This document shows positions 24,194-32,635 of a stretch of 38,017 bases of DNA, piece by piece. The notes beneath the pieces are model-generated. The model saw only the letters and a list, made by a program, of their open reading frames with translations. It did no database searches and was not told the DNA's origin. Source of the DNA: Colwellia sp. (GTDB taxonomy: Bacteria > Pseudomonadota > Gammaproteobacteria > Enterobacterales > Alteromonadaceae); NCBI GenBank assembly GCA_013215385.1, contig JABSOY010000028.1, positions 1 to 38,017 of the forward strand, written 5' to 3'. Position 1 is the first letter of the stretch. Each line of letters starts with the position of its first letter. Made by a program: the position numbers and the translations under genes.

Positions 24194-26428
24194 CTAATAG
24201 GTGCGACGTTCGACGTTTAATTTCGCCGCTTCTGCTTGGTCTACATGCTCAATACGTACCGAGCATTGTTTAAACGCTGGCTGGCGAGAATGCGGGTCGA
24301 GCAAACCGAGCGTTAAACGATTTACACAGTCGTGATAATGAAAAGGCACAAACACCATATTGCGTGGTACACGCTGAGTTAACTGTACTAGTACTACGGC
24401 GTCGCCTCTGCGGCTGGTTAAACGGACATAACTTTGGTGAGCAATGCCTAAATCGGCCGCGGCATCAGGGTTCATTTCCATATAAGCGGTAGGGCTAAAT
24501 TTATTACAATTACCTATTTTTCCTGTCCGAGTACGGGTATGAAAATGTTCAACCACGCGGCCACTGTTCAACCAAAATGGATATTCACCACAAGGTTGTT
24601 CATTGTTGTTATAAAATTTAATTGCTATTAAATTGGCTTTGCCCGATTTTGTTGGGAAGACTCCGTCGCTATATAAACGTTGAGTCCCTTTTAAACTTGC
24701 CGATGCAGGTAATTGGTCATCTTCTTCACGACTTTCTTCCTCACGATAGGGCCACTGGATTCCACGGGCTTTAATAATTTTTTCGTAGCTCATACCGGAA
24801 ATATCTAAAGTACGAGGGCGACCATTATGAGTGCCTTTTGAAAGTTCTTTCATTTCATTAAATGCACCTTCAGGCTCATCAGGAAACTTCATTGTTTTGC
24901 TATTTTCAAAACGTTTTGCCATTTGGTTAAAAATCCAAAAGTCTGGTTTTGAATTAGCATAAGGGGGTAATACGTTATCAATTAAATTAACACGGCGTTC
25001 AGTATTGGTATGGCAACCTTGCTTTTCTGCCCATACCGAAGCGGGCAAATAAACATGAGAATATTGGTTGGTTTCAACATCTTCATAAACGTCTTGCACG
25101 ACGAGGAACTCAAGTTTTTCTAACATTTTACGTATGCGGGCGGTATTTGGCATAGAGGTCATTGGATTGGTGGCAACTAACCATAAGCCTTTAATCTCAC
25201 CCGTTTCAATGGCAGGGAAAATATCGGTTTGGGCAAGGCCACGTTTTTTTGGTAAAAAATTAACATCAATGCCCCAAAAGTCAGCAATTTCTTGGCGTTC
25301 ATCTTCGTTTTCTAAATAACGATAACCGGGTAAACCTGAGCAAGACGACCATTCACGAGTACCCATCGCGTTACATTGTCCAGTGATAGATAAACTCGTG
25401 CCGCCAGGTATACCGATATTTCCGGTAATTAAATTAAGGTTATTAATATTAGCAACACCGTCTGAGCCGTGTGTTGATTGATTAATACCCATAGTCCAAA
25501 TACTCATCGCTGATGGCGCTTTTGCGTAAATGCGCGCGACATTACGAATGGTGTCTTCATCGATACCACAAATATGTTGAGCTGTTTTTGGATCGTAATC
25601 TTGTACTAGCGCTTTTACTTCATCGAAACCTTGGGTACTGGCGTCGATATATACTTGATCTTGCAAGCCTTCATTAATAATGACGAACATCATGGCGTTA
25701 ATTAATACGCAGTCGGTACCGGGAGTGATAGGTAAATGAATATCAGCAAATTGCGCGAACATAGTGACACGAGGATCAACCACAATGAGCGGAAACTTTC
25801 GTTTTTCCAATGCTTCTTTTAAACGCCAGTAAATAATGGGGTGTTGCTCAGGTAGGTTTGAACCAAAGGCCATTAAACAATGGGTATGTTCAAAGTCTTC
25901 ATAACAACCTGGCGGGCCGTCTAAGCCAAAAGTGCGCTTATAACCACTGACCGCCGATGCCATGCAAAGTGTGGTATTGCCATCGTAATTGTTGGTACCA
26001 ATACAGCCGCGGGTGAGTTTTCCTAAGGTATAAAACTCTTCAGTAACTAACTGGCCGGTGGATATAACCGCGAAGGCGTCTTTACCGTACTTTTCTTGAA
26101 TTTCTTTAATTTTGCTGGCGGTGGTATCTAGGGCATTATCCCATGTGGTTTTCTCAAGCTTTTCAAAGTGTTTGTCGCGTATTAATGGCTCTGTGCCACG
26201 ACCTGGGCTTTCAAATAGCTCATGTTCAAGTAGCCCTTTAATACACAATTTTCCGCGGTTAACATCGGCACCCGCATGGCCACGCGAGGTAACAATTTTT
26301 TTATCTTCACTCAAACCTATTTCAATAGAGCAACCGGTTGAGCAATAGTTACAGGTAGTATATTTCCACTCTTTAACTTGTTTACTGGGAATAGTAATGG
26401 GTTTTCTGTTTTTACGACCAAATAACAT
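24194..26428 (-). CDS. nasA: Assimilatory nitrate reductase catalytic subunit NasA
   Basis: The 744-residue cytoplasmic molybdopterin enzyme reduces nitrate to nitrite. The N-terminal [4Fe-4S] site is C26-x2-C29-x3-C33...C62 (TCNYCSTGC, GKLCIKG), and the predicted Mo-ligand Cys155 is in TTLCMASAVSG, as in NapA/NasA. The C-terminal MoCo domain contains GRVVEHFHTRTRTGK. It lacks a Tat signal and the C-terminal [2Fe-2S] domain of Klebsiella NasA, so electrons must come from a partner; the Fe-S/DmsC fusion downstream is the obvious one. It is driven by the sigma-54 promoter at 26478-26492. Confidence 0.93.
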   Translation of the reverse strand: MLFGRKNRKPITIPSKQVKEWKYTTCNYCSTGCSIEIGLSEDKKIVTSRGHAGADVNRGKLCIKGLLEHELFESPGRGTEPLIRDKHFEKLEKTTWDNALDTTASKIKEIQEKYGKDAFAVISTGQLVTEEFYTLGKLTRGCIGTNNYDGNTTLCMASAVSGYKRTFGLDGPPGCYEDFEHTHCLMAFGSNLPEQHPIIYWRLKEALEKRKFPLIVVDPRVTMFAQFADIHLPITPGTDCVLINAMMFVIINEGLQDQVYIDASTQGFDEVKALVQDYDPKTAQHICGIDEDTIRNVARIYAKAPSAMSIWTMGINQSTHGSDGVANINNLNLITGNIGIPGGTSLSITGQCNAMGTREWSSCSGLPGYRYLENEDERQEIADFWGIDVNFLPKKRGLAQTDIFPAIETGEIKGLWLVATNPMTSMPNTARIRKMLEKLEFLVVQDVYEDVETNQYSHVYLPASVWAEKQGCHTNTERRVNLIDNVLPPYANSKPDFWIFNQMAKRFENSKTMKFPDEPEGAFNEMKELSKGTHNGRPRTLDISGMSYEKIIKARGIQWPYREEESREEDDQLPASASLKGTQRLYSDGVFPTKSGKANLIAIKFYNNNEQPCGEYPFWLNSGRVVEHFHTRTRTGKIGNCNKFSPTAYMEMNPDAAADLGIAHQSYVRLTSRRGDAVVLVQLTQRVPRNMVFVPFHYHDCVNRLTLGLLDPHSRQPAFKQCSVRIEHVDQAEAAKLNVERRTY

Positions 26429-26477
26429 GCACAGATCCTAAATAATTTATTGCTAATAATTCTTTATTTAGAGTAGA

Positions 26478-26492
26478 GCAGATACTGTGCCA
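26478..26492 (-). promoter_or_regulatory. Sigma-54 promoter of nasA
   Basis: On the minus strand TGGCACAGTATCTGC: the -24 element is perfect and the -12 element is CTGC instead of TTGC, with correct spacing. The expected start is near 26466, about 38 bases before nasA. Confidence 0.82.
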
Positions 26493-26563
26493 GATAATAT
26501 TTACTTTTAAATCATGTTGTTATATGTTTTTGGATGGTGGGTTTTGTGCTTTTAAAGTGCTTG

Positions 26564-26580
26564 TGCGCTTTATTGGTGCG
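26564..26580. promoter_or_regulatory. NtrC-like enhancer site of nasA
   Basis: TGCGCT-TTATT-GGTGCG has the same 6-5-6 layout as the sites before nirB and narK. A weaker one, TGTGCT-TTTAA-AGTGCT, lies next to it at 26545-26561. Distance to the predicted start is about 98-114 bp. Confidence 0.7.
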
Positions 26581-26660
26581 TTTCGGCTTTGCATTTATGC
26601 TTTAGGTTAAATTTTTGCTAACCTGATGGTATTTTCAAAAACTCGCACTTTAAATGGACA

Positions 26661-27464
26661 TCAATCTAACTTTTCGGAGATTTTAGATACTTTTTTATTT
26701 TGACGATATAGTAATGGTTGCTTTAAAACGCCTATAAACGATTGTTGAGCAGGCTTTCGAAAATATTCTAACCCGTAAGTTATCGGTTGCATTACATTGT
26801 TTGGCTGGGTGAACGTGCCAAAGAGCCTATCCCAAAGTGTAAAGATCATTCCATAATTGCTATTAGTGTAGGTTTTGTCAGCTGAGTGATGAATTCTGTG
26901 TATCTTTGGTGTCACCAATATATAAGCTAAATAATTATCGAGTTTGGCGTTTATTTTGATATTGCTATGGTGCCACATTTGAATGATAGCGGAGACTCCG
27001 CCAAATATAACTAATACGCTAAAATCTATTTCTATAAGCCAAACGAAGCTCGACATCAAGCTCCACGTTAGCATTAACTCAAAAGGGTGGTGCCTAAAAT
27101 TTGTTGATATATCTATATTTAAGTCGGAATGATGAACACAATGACATCGCCATAAAAGATGATAATAATGCATTGTGCGATGTAACAAATAATAAAATAA
27201 ATCTAATAATAGAAACAGACTTAGCAAGATAAATAAGTCTTTATTTGCGAATAAGGGTGAAAGTAGTTCGGTATTGATATTATCCGAGGAACTTAAACTC
27301 GATATGAAATTGAGTGAAGCTGTTATTGCGAAAGAGATGAGTAACAAGGAAAAATTTATTACCCATCTGTGTTGGATAGTTGCTAACGATTTGTCAGGAG
27401 ATATATTTTCCCACAAGAGGAATACTGCCAATGATAGCCAAATTATATCTGTACCTGCTAACAC
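26661..27464 (-). CDS. Sterol desaturase/fatty-acid hydroxylase family membrane protein
   Basis: The 267-residue integral membrane di-iron enzyme carries the eight-His set of this superfamily: HRTMH (HX3H), HCVHH (HX2HH) and HRIHH (HX2HH), plus the extra FRHHPFE. Membrane helices lie at about 5-20, 35-55, 75-92 and 130-160. Members hydroxylate or desaturate lipids (sterols, fatty acids, carotenoids); the substrate here is unknown. The start is GTG at 27464, 8 bp after the PEP-CTERM gene, so both form one unit lying between the nasA promoter and the narK-kinase genes. It is not obviously related to nitrate use. Confidence 0.85.
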   Translation of the reverse strand: MLAGTDIIWLSLAVFLLWENISPDKSLATIQHRWVINFSLLLISFAITASLNFISSLSSSDNINTELLSPLFANKDLFILLSLFLLLDLFYYLLHRTMHYYHLLWRCHCVHHSDLNIDISTNFRHHPFELMLTWSLMSSFVWLIEIDFSVLVIFGGVSAIIQMWHHSNIKINAKLDNYLAYILVTPKIHRIHHSADKTYTNSNYGMIFTLWDRLFGTFTQPNNVMQPITYGLEYFRKPAQQSFIGVLKQPLLYRQNKKVSKISEKLD

Positions 27465-27472
27465 TTAGTTAG

Positions 27473-27652
27473 CTACTTGTTACGCTTTTTGATAATAAAA
27501 GCAATTGCGCCAGCGATCGCGAATAATGCAATAGCACTAGGTTCAGGTACCTGTGTAGAGTCTTGTGGTAGACCAGCAAATGCGCTGCTCATATTGGCTA
27601 AATATAAAGAGACTAGAGCGATTAATTGAATTTTTACGTTTTTAATTTTCAT
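27473..27652 (-). CDS. PEP-CTERM microprotein
   Basis: The 59-residue precursor consists of almost nothing but sorting signals. Residues 1 to about 25 form a signal peptide ending in SSAFA. About ten residues follow (GLPQDSTQ), and then a textbook PEP-CTERM tail: VPEPSAIALFAIAGAIAFIIKKRNK split as PEP motif, hydrophobic helix and basic end. Such proteins are processed by exosortase (EpsH/XrtA type) and are often linked to exopolysaccharide. The ATG at 27652 has AAGGA five bases upstream; the reading frame is open further upstream but without function. The residual mature peptide would be about ten residues. No exosortase is in the window. It is cotranscribed with the desaturase-like gene. Confidence 0.85.
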   Translation of the reverse strand: MKIKNVKIQLIALVSLYLANMSSAFAGLPQDSTQVPEPSAIALFAIAGAIAFIIKKRNK

Positions 27653-27829
27653 AATATTCCTTAAGTATTCTAGGAGTACATAGAAATGCATAGTTAGTAC
27701 CATAAATACAAGTGTCTATATTTTAATCGTTTTTAAACCTTGTATAGATAAAATCTTTATATTTGTAAAAATAACTGACAGCAAAAATTAGTATGATGAT
27801 GTTTATTGTAGACTCAGCTGACAAATAAT

Positions 27830-29662
27830 CTAGTTTGCTAAAACAATGACCAGCACAATAAATAATAGTGCCGATACGCCTTGCCAAAACTGCACCGGAT
27901 TGCGCTGCATAATAGGTTGGCTGTTATAGTCTGCAATGGCTGATAAATTGGGTTTGTTTAAATCGGCATTAAATTCTGAAAATGCGTGGTAACGAAGGCT
28001 AGGGTCTGCTTTAGTTGACTTTTCTAACGCTAAGTCTAACCAAAGAGGTAAGTCGCCACGAAATTGCTTAATACTACGATATTGCCACTGGGTATAATCG
28101 TTAAAGTAAACTTCAGCTCTGCGCATAGGTTTATAGGGTAATTCACCACATAACATCTCATAAGCAATAACACCTAAAGAAAATAAGTCACTTTGATGAT
28201 CCGCTTTAAGGCTTAATAGTGTTTCAGGAGCAATATAGTTCATGGTGCCCTGCGGTACGGTTTCGTTAATTGTATCGCAATTTTCGGCGAGCGAAGCGAT
28301 TAATACCGTGCCGTAATCAATCAACTTAATTTGCCCGTTATTGTCGATCATTATGTTGTCAGGTTTTAAATCACGATGCACCAACTCTAGGCGCTGAAAA
28401 GCGCGTAAGGCAAGGGTTATTTGTTGAATAATATTTCTAACTTGAGCAATGCTTGGTTGAGGGTTATCAAACATCCACTGGGATAATGTTTGGCCATTAA
28501 TGTACTCACACACATGATAAAGAAAAGGGCTGTTAACTTTCGCCGTTTTAATTTTCATGATGTGCTGATGACTTATTCGCTCTCCGAGCCAAGCTTCGCG
28601 CATGAAACCTTGTAAGTACAAAGGATCGTCTGAAAAATTTTCAGAGGGCACTTTGAGTACCGATAAAGTTTTATTGTTTTTAGTCTCGTTATCAGCAAAT
28701 TCTTCGACTAAGTCCTCATCTACACTTTCAACTAAGTAAAGATGTGAACGTGTGCTGGCGTGAATAATTTTACAGACTTTATAACCATCTAATTTCATGC
28801 CTATTGATAATGCTGGCGGTATCGTTTTACTTAATAAGTCTCGCTCAATTTCAATAAGTTCTCGATTTGGCGTGCTATTAATGTAAACCAATAAACAACT
28901 GACATTATCGTCACTGCCATGCTCTATTGCTAACTGGGTTAATTGTTGGCTAAGTTGTTCTAATGCTAGATTTGTTGGCGGGCTGTCAGCTTGTCTCTTG
29001 AGTTTCAGTAATGCGGCGGAAATTTGTTTATCGGTCAAATATTCATGTAGACCATCACAGGTTAATAGGTAAATGTCGCCAGCTTGAATATCAACTTGAT
29101 GTACATCTACTTTTAAACGACTATCTGCGCCAAGTGCTCGGGTGAGTACCGTATGTCCATGACTTTGTTTTCGATTATGATCATGGGTAATAGCGCTGAT
29201 TTTATTTTGGCGAAATAAGCTGATACGCGTATCACCGACATGAAAAATATAACCCGTGCTAGATTTTACAATCAGCGCTGAAAAAGTAGTTAACCACTCG
29301 GCGCTTTGTTTATTCATGCCATCACTTTGTGAATACAACCATTGGTTTAAACTGGTCAGTACTTTGGCCGCTGACTTTTGCGTTGACCAAGTTTCAGGTG
29401 TTGCGTAATAGTCATTAATAAACTGAGTAACACTGAGTTGTGCCGCTTCTGCAGCTTTACTGGCGCTGGAAACTCCATCGGCAATAGCGGCAATAATACC
29501 TTTGCTAACAATGTCACTTTTTTGTGGGATAAGCGCGGCAAAAGCATCTTGGTTGTGTGCTTTTTTACCCGCACAACTGTAACCACCAAAGCTCAGTGAA
29601 AGTTTATTTTTACTTGGCTTTGGTGACGTTACCGTTTTATCTTGTGATGACTTAACTGACAT
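27830..29662 (-). CDS. Bifunctional PP2C phosphatase and Ser/Thr protein kinase, membrane-anchored
   Basis: The 610-residue protein has an N-terminal PP2C phosphatase (about 25-265: HNQDAF, IADGVSSASKAAEAA, TCDGLHEYLTD, GSDDNVSCLLVY) and a C-terminal eukaryote-like kinase (about 290-570: LSVLKVP lysine, HRDLKPDN near 425, IDYG in place of DFG, GTMNYIAPE, SDLFSLGVIAYEMLCGELPY). One membrane helix closes the protein (FWQGVSALLFIVLVIVLAN). All catalytic acidic residues seem present, so both activities are plausible. The ATG at 29662 overlaps the narK end by 11 bp, so the gene is coupled to the nitrate transporter and under the same sigma-54 promoter. Its substrate is unknown; a nitrate-assimilation protein is the natural guess. 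Confidence 0.9.
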   Translation of the reverse strand: MSVKSSQDKTVTSPKPSKNKLSLSFGGYSCAGKKAHNQDAFAALIPQKSDIVSKGIIAAIADGVSSASKAAEAAQLSVTQFINDYYATPETWSTQKSAAKVLTSLNQWLYSQSDGMNKQSAEWLTTFSALIVKSSTGYIFHVGDTRISLFRQNKISAITHDHNRKQSHGHTVLTRALGADSRLKVDVHQVDIQAGDIYLLTCDGLHEYLTDKQISAALLKLKRQADSPPTNLALEQLSQQLTQLAIEHGSDDNVSCLLVYINSTPNRELIEIERDLLSKTIPPALSIGMKLDGYKVCKIIHASTRSHLYLVESVDEDLVEEFADNETKNNKTLSVLKVPSENFSDDPLYLQGFMREAWLGERISHQHIMKIKTAKVNSPFLYHVCEYINGQTLSQWMFDNPQPSIAQVRNIIQQITLALRAFQRLELVHRDLKPDNIMIDNNGQIKLIDYGTVLIASLAENCDTINETVPQGTMNYIAPETLLSLKADHQSDLFSLGVIAYEMLCGELPYKPMRRAEVYFNDYTQWQYRSIKQFRGDLPLWLDLALEKSTKADPSLRYHAFSEFNADLNKPNLSAIADYNSQPIMQRNPVQFWQGVSALLFIVLVIVLAN

Positions 29663-31142
29663 GAATGAGCTCAACCGTACCGTCTTCGTTTATTTCGGTC
29701 ATAGCGCCTTTGGGCTCTTCCATTAATAGCAATACCATAAACCCTAACACGGCGGTTGCTGAAATCACTAGGAAGAAGATTTGGTAGCTCACTAATGAAA
29801 GTACCGTTAAATATACCACTGCACCAACGTTGCCATAAGCTCCGGTCATACCGGCAATTTGTCCGGTTAATCGGCGTTTAATTAACGGCACGGCGGCAAA
29901 TACTGCCCCTTCACCGGCTTGCACGAAAAATGAACATGCCATTGCAGCAATTACCGCTAATGCTAAAGGCCATGAACTATCAATCGCCGACATAGTAAAA
30001 TAACCTATCGCTAGACCTGCAGTTAAAATAAGGAGCGTTTTTTTACGACCATATTTGTCACTTAACCAGCCGCCGCCTGGGCGAGACATTAAATTCATAA
30101 AGGCATAAAGAGACGCTAATAAACCCGCGTAAACCATATCTAAACTAAATACATCAGCAAAAAATAGCGGTAGCATTGAAATAACCGCAAGTTCAGAGCC
30201 AAATGTCGCGAAGTATAAAATGTTCAATACCGCGACTTGTTTGAATTTATATTGATGCTCAACCAGTACTGGTGTGGTAAAAATATGTTTGTTTACTTTA
30301 TAAGTTTGCGCGACTTCAATAATAAATAAAACCACTAAAGAAAGATAAGCGATTAGCGCGATATTATCGCCAAATAAATTGACTCCCTTAGGTGACAATT
30401 TCCAGGTTAATAATGCCAAGGCACCATACATAGGTAACTTCATGACTAATAACAGATAGAAGTCGCTAATACTGGTAACTTCCATTGCTCCGGTTTGTTT
30501 TGGCTTGAAATAGGTTGAACCCTTTGGCGTATCGTCAATATTGAAATACCAAATAAAACTAAAAACAAGGCTCATTAATCCTGTTAGTGCAATTGCATAG
30601 CGCCAGCCATTTTCGCCGCCACTCACGTAGCTAAAGTAAAGCGCGATTGCCGGTAAAGACATTGCTGCGGCAGCTGAACCAAAATTACCCCAGCCACCGT
30701 AAATACCTTCAGCGGTACCCAATTCGTTAGCCGGAAACCATTCACTGACCAGACGAATGCCAATCACAAAACCAGCACCAATAAAACCTAATAAAAAACG
30801 GGCAAGGGCGGCTTGTTCAAAGTTATCAGCCAGGGCAAACATAAAGCAGGGTATGCTACAAACTGCCAGTAATATCGAGAAGGTTAAGCGAGGACCATAC
30901 TTGTCGGTAACCATGCCGATAATCACCCTCGCTGGAATGGTGAGCGCCACATTGAGAATAAGTAAGGTTTTTATTTCACTTGCCGACAAACCTAAACTGA
31001 CTGCTATTACCGCAAGTAATGGCGCATGGTTAAACCAAACCATGAAAGTGATGAAAAACGCCATCCAACTTAAATGTAATGTTTTCATTTTTCCTGTAAA
31101 CGACAACAGTTTAATACCCGTTGATGTATTCTTTACGCTCAT
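29652..31142 (-). CDS. narK: Nitrate/nitrite transporter of the NarK/NasA MFS family
   Basis: The 496-residue protein is an MFS carrier with about twelve membrane helices. The typical NNP-family opening FTGKMKTLHLSWMAFFITFMVWFN is followed by the first nitrate signature around GFIGAGFVIGIRLVSEWFP...GTAEGIYGGWGNFGSA and the second in GQIAGMTGAYGNVGAVVYL, with the two conserved Arg of the substrate site. MSRPGGGWLSDKYGRKK is the MFS A-motif. It imports nitrate for NasA. The start at 31142 (GGAG nine bases upstream) is preferred; ATGs at 31148 and 31157 are alternatives. The open frame up to 31196 crosses the sigma-54 promoter and cannot be coding from that transcript. Confidence 0.92.
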   Translation of the reverse strand: MSVKNTSTGIKLLSFTGKMKTLHLSWMAFFITFMVWFNHAPLLAVIAVSLGLSASEIKTLLILNVALTIPARVIIGMVTDKYGPRLTFSILLAVCSIPCFMFALADNFEQAALARFLLGFIGAGFVIGIRLVSEWFPANELGTAEGIYGGWGNFGSAAAAMSLPAIALYFSYVSGGENGWRYAIALTGLMSLVFSFIWYFNIDDTPKGSTYFKPKQTGAMEVTSISDFYLLLVMKLPMYGALALLTWKLSPKGVNLFGDNIALIAYLSLVVLFIIEVAQTYKVNKHIFTTPVLVEHQYKFKQVAVLNILYFATFGSELAVISMLPLFFADVFSLDMVYAGLLASLYAFMNLMSRPGGGWLSDKYGRKKTLLILTAGLAIGYFTMSAIDSSWPLALAVIAAMACSFFVQAGEGAVFAAVPLIKRRLTGQIAGMTGAYGNVGAVVYLTVLSLVSYQIFFLVISATAVLGFMVLLLMEEPKGAMTEINEDGTVELIHVS

Positions 31143-31188
31143 AACCATAAGCTCCATAAAGTTAAAATTTTTAATTAACTGAACTAGA

Positions 31189-31203
31189 GCAAACACAGTG
31201 CCA
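31189..31203 (-). promoter_or_regulatory. Sigma-54 promoter of narK-kinase
   Basis: On the minus strand TGGCACTGTGTTTGC matches TGGCAC-N5-TTGC exactly. Start of transcription is expected near 31177, which fixes the narK start downstream of that point. Confidence 0.88.
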
Positions 31204-31294
31204 GTGAATGATGTTTTTTTAACTGTTATTTATTAGTAGCTTAATGGTTTTGTTTTTTTATTAGCTGTGCAGTTGTGCACTAAAGTTACGGTAA

Positions 31295-31311
31295 TGCACT
31301 GTTAAAGTGCA
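31295..31311. promoter_or_regulatory. NtrC-like enhancer site of narK
   Basis: TGCACT-GTTAA-AGTGCA is a perfect palindrome with NtrC spacing, about 118-134 bp upstream of the expected start. A further half site TTGTGCACT lies at 31274-31282. Confidence 0.78.
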
Positions 31312-31475
31312 CTGACATTTTTTATGATTAAAATATTATTTTCCAGTGAATTACAGATAACGTATGATAGCCGGCAATAAACGCTTGGATTATCGGTTTA
31401 TTGCTCCTGACTACAGTTAAGTACCTAGATTAATGTCGACACAGGTTTATCTTTTAATTATTAATAGGCAGTTTT

Positions 31476-31688
31476 ATGCTTGATATAAAGCAGTTTGACC
31501 AACTTAAGAAAACAAGCGCAAAGTCATTTAATGATCAAAAAGCCTTGATCAAAAAAGTGATGGCTGGGCGACAAATGAAATGTGATACCTGCGGAACGAT
31601 TATTAAATTAGTAGTACCCGAAGATAAAGGGTCTCCAGGTCTTTATTGTGACAAAGGCTGTACTGATATCTCTTTAGATTTTATTTAA
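31476..31688 (+). CDS. Small zinc-finger-like protein
   Basis: The 70-residue protein has a basic helical first half and then a possible zinc site: C36-x2-C39 and C58-x3-C62 (KCDTCG ... YCDKGC). The function is unknown; I do not recognise the family beyond this layout. ATG at 31476 with AGGCAG upstream. Its 3' end overlaps the convergent lysR gene end by 15 bp. Confidence 0.72.
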   Translation: MLDIKQFDQLKKTSAKSFNDQKALIKKVMAGRQMKCDTCGTIIKLVVPEDKGSPGLYCDKGCTDISLDFI

Positions 31689-32540
31689 TTGCTCACTACT
31701 CAGCTCAGTTGAAGCGCAACAAATTTCTTTTAGCTCAGTAATTATTGGCGAGTCTTCTTTATTACGTTTAAACGCTAAACCAATATCTTTAACTAACGTG
31801 TTGTTTGCTATTGGCACGAGCGACAGTTGGTCAGCTTCCAATATTTCTTGCCAATCAGGCAGTAACGCTGCGCCGATACCAGCACAAACCAATTGCCATG
31901 CATATTCTATGGTTTTAATATTAGCGCGTGGTTGAAACCTTACTGATTCATCGGCCATAAGTACTTTTAATTTATCTAGCGCGTCGCATGGCGATCTATT
32001 GATAAAAGGCATGCCTTCGAGTTCAGTAATATCAATAGATGACTGCTGAGCGATAGACCAACTCTTCGGCACAGCAAGTTGATAACTGTCTTGCCAAATA
32101 GGAATAAAACGTTCATTGCTCGCCACTGAATGGGCGACGACAACTCGTGCATCACAGGGCTCTTCTGGATCAACTAATGTCAATTCTACATTCGCTATTT
32201 TTTCAGTGATATTCTTCAATAACGAACACATCCTTTGTGCCCCTAAAGAACGCATTATGCCTAATCTTAAAATTACTGGTGCAGGCGAGCCGGAAAAAAG
32301 GTGGTTAATTGACTTGGCATTATCGGCAATTTCCTTCGCTTTCGGGTACAGCTTGTCGGCAGCATCTGTAGGTAATACGCCGCGAGCATGACGAATAAAT
32401 AAAATAATATCTAAATCTGATTCAAGCTGTTTAATAGCGGTGGTAATCGAAGGCTGAGAAACAAAACAAGCACGGGCAGCTGCACTAATACTACCTTGCT
32501 CATAGACAGACTGAAAATATTTTAGTGAGCGAAGTTCCAT
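31674..32540 (-). CDS. LysR-family transcriptional regulator
   Basis: The 288-residue regulator has an N-terminal winged helix-turn-helix (MELRSLKYFQSVYEQGSISAAARACFVSQPSITTAIKQLE) and a C-terminal effector-binding domain. I start at the ATG at 32540, which has GGAA six bases upstream and gives the canonical N-terminus; an ATG at 32552 adds four residues. It is divergent from pcaIJ-aminotransferase-pcaF, the classical arrangement for a LysR activator and its target, with a palindromic site in the gap. The inducer may be an intermediate of the beta-ketoadipate-type pathway, by analogy with CatM/PcaQ, but the sequence does not prove it. Confidence 0.92.
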   Translation of the reverse strand: MELRSLKYFQSVYEQGSISAAARACFVSQPSITTAIKQLESDLDIILFIRHARGVLPTDAADKLYPKAKEIADNAKSINHLFSGSPAPVILRLGIMRSLGAQRMCSLLKNITEKIANVELTLVDPEEPCDARVVVAHSVASNERFIPIWQDSYQLAVPKSWSIAQQSSIDITELEGMPFINRSPCDALDKLKVLMADESVRFQPRANIKTIEYAWQLVCAGIGAALLPDWQEILEADQLSLVPIANNTLVKDIGLAFKRNKEDSPIITELKEICCASTELSSEQLNKI

Positions 32541-32616
32541 GAGTATTTCCATTTAGGTTTTAAAAGCTAGGTTTATTATATTTGATATATGCTTTGTGAA
32601 TGCTAATCGAGATCAA

Positions 32617-32635
32617 GTATAGTTTATATCTATAC
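32617..32635. promoter_or_regulatory. Candidate LysR-type operator
   Basis: GTATAG-TTTATAT-CTATAC is a perfect 19-bp palindrome containing the LysR pattern T-N11-A. It lies 77 bp upstream of lysR and 136 bp upstream of pcaI, in the divergent gap. Confidence 0.6.

Noticed and set aside
31143-31196. Extended N-terminus of the nitrate transporter
   Set aside because: It runs across the sigma-54 promoter, and the family N-terminus starts further down.
18733-31203. NasR/NasT (ANTAR) attenuation leaders before the nitrate operons
   Set aside because: Predicted leaders of about 35-55 bases are too short for the dual-hairpin element, and NtrC-type sites explain the control.
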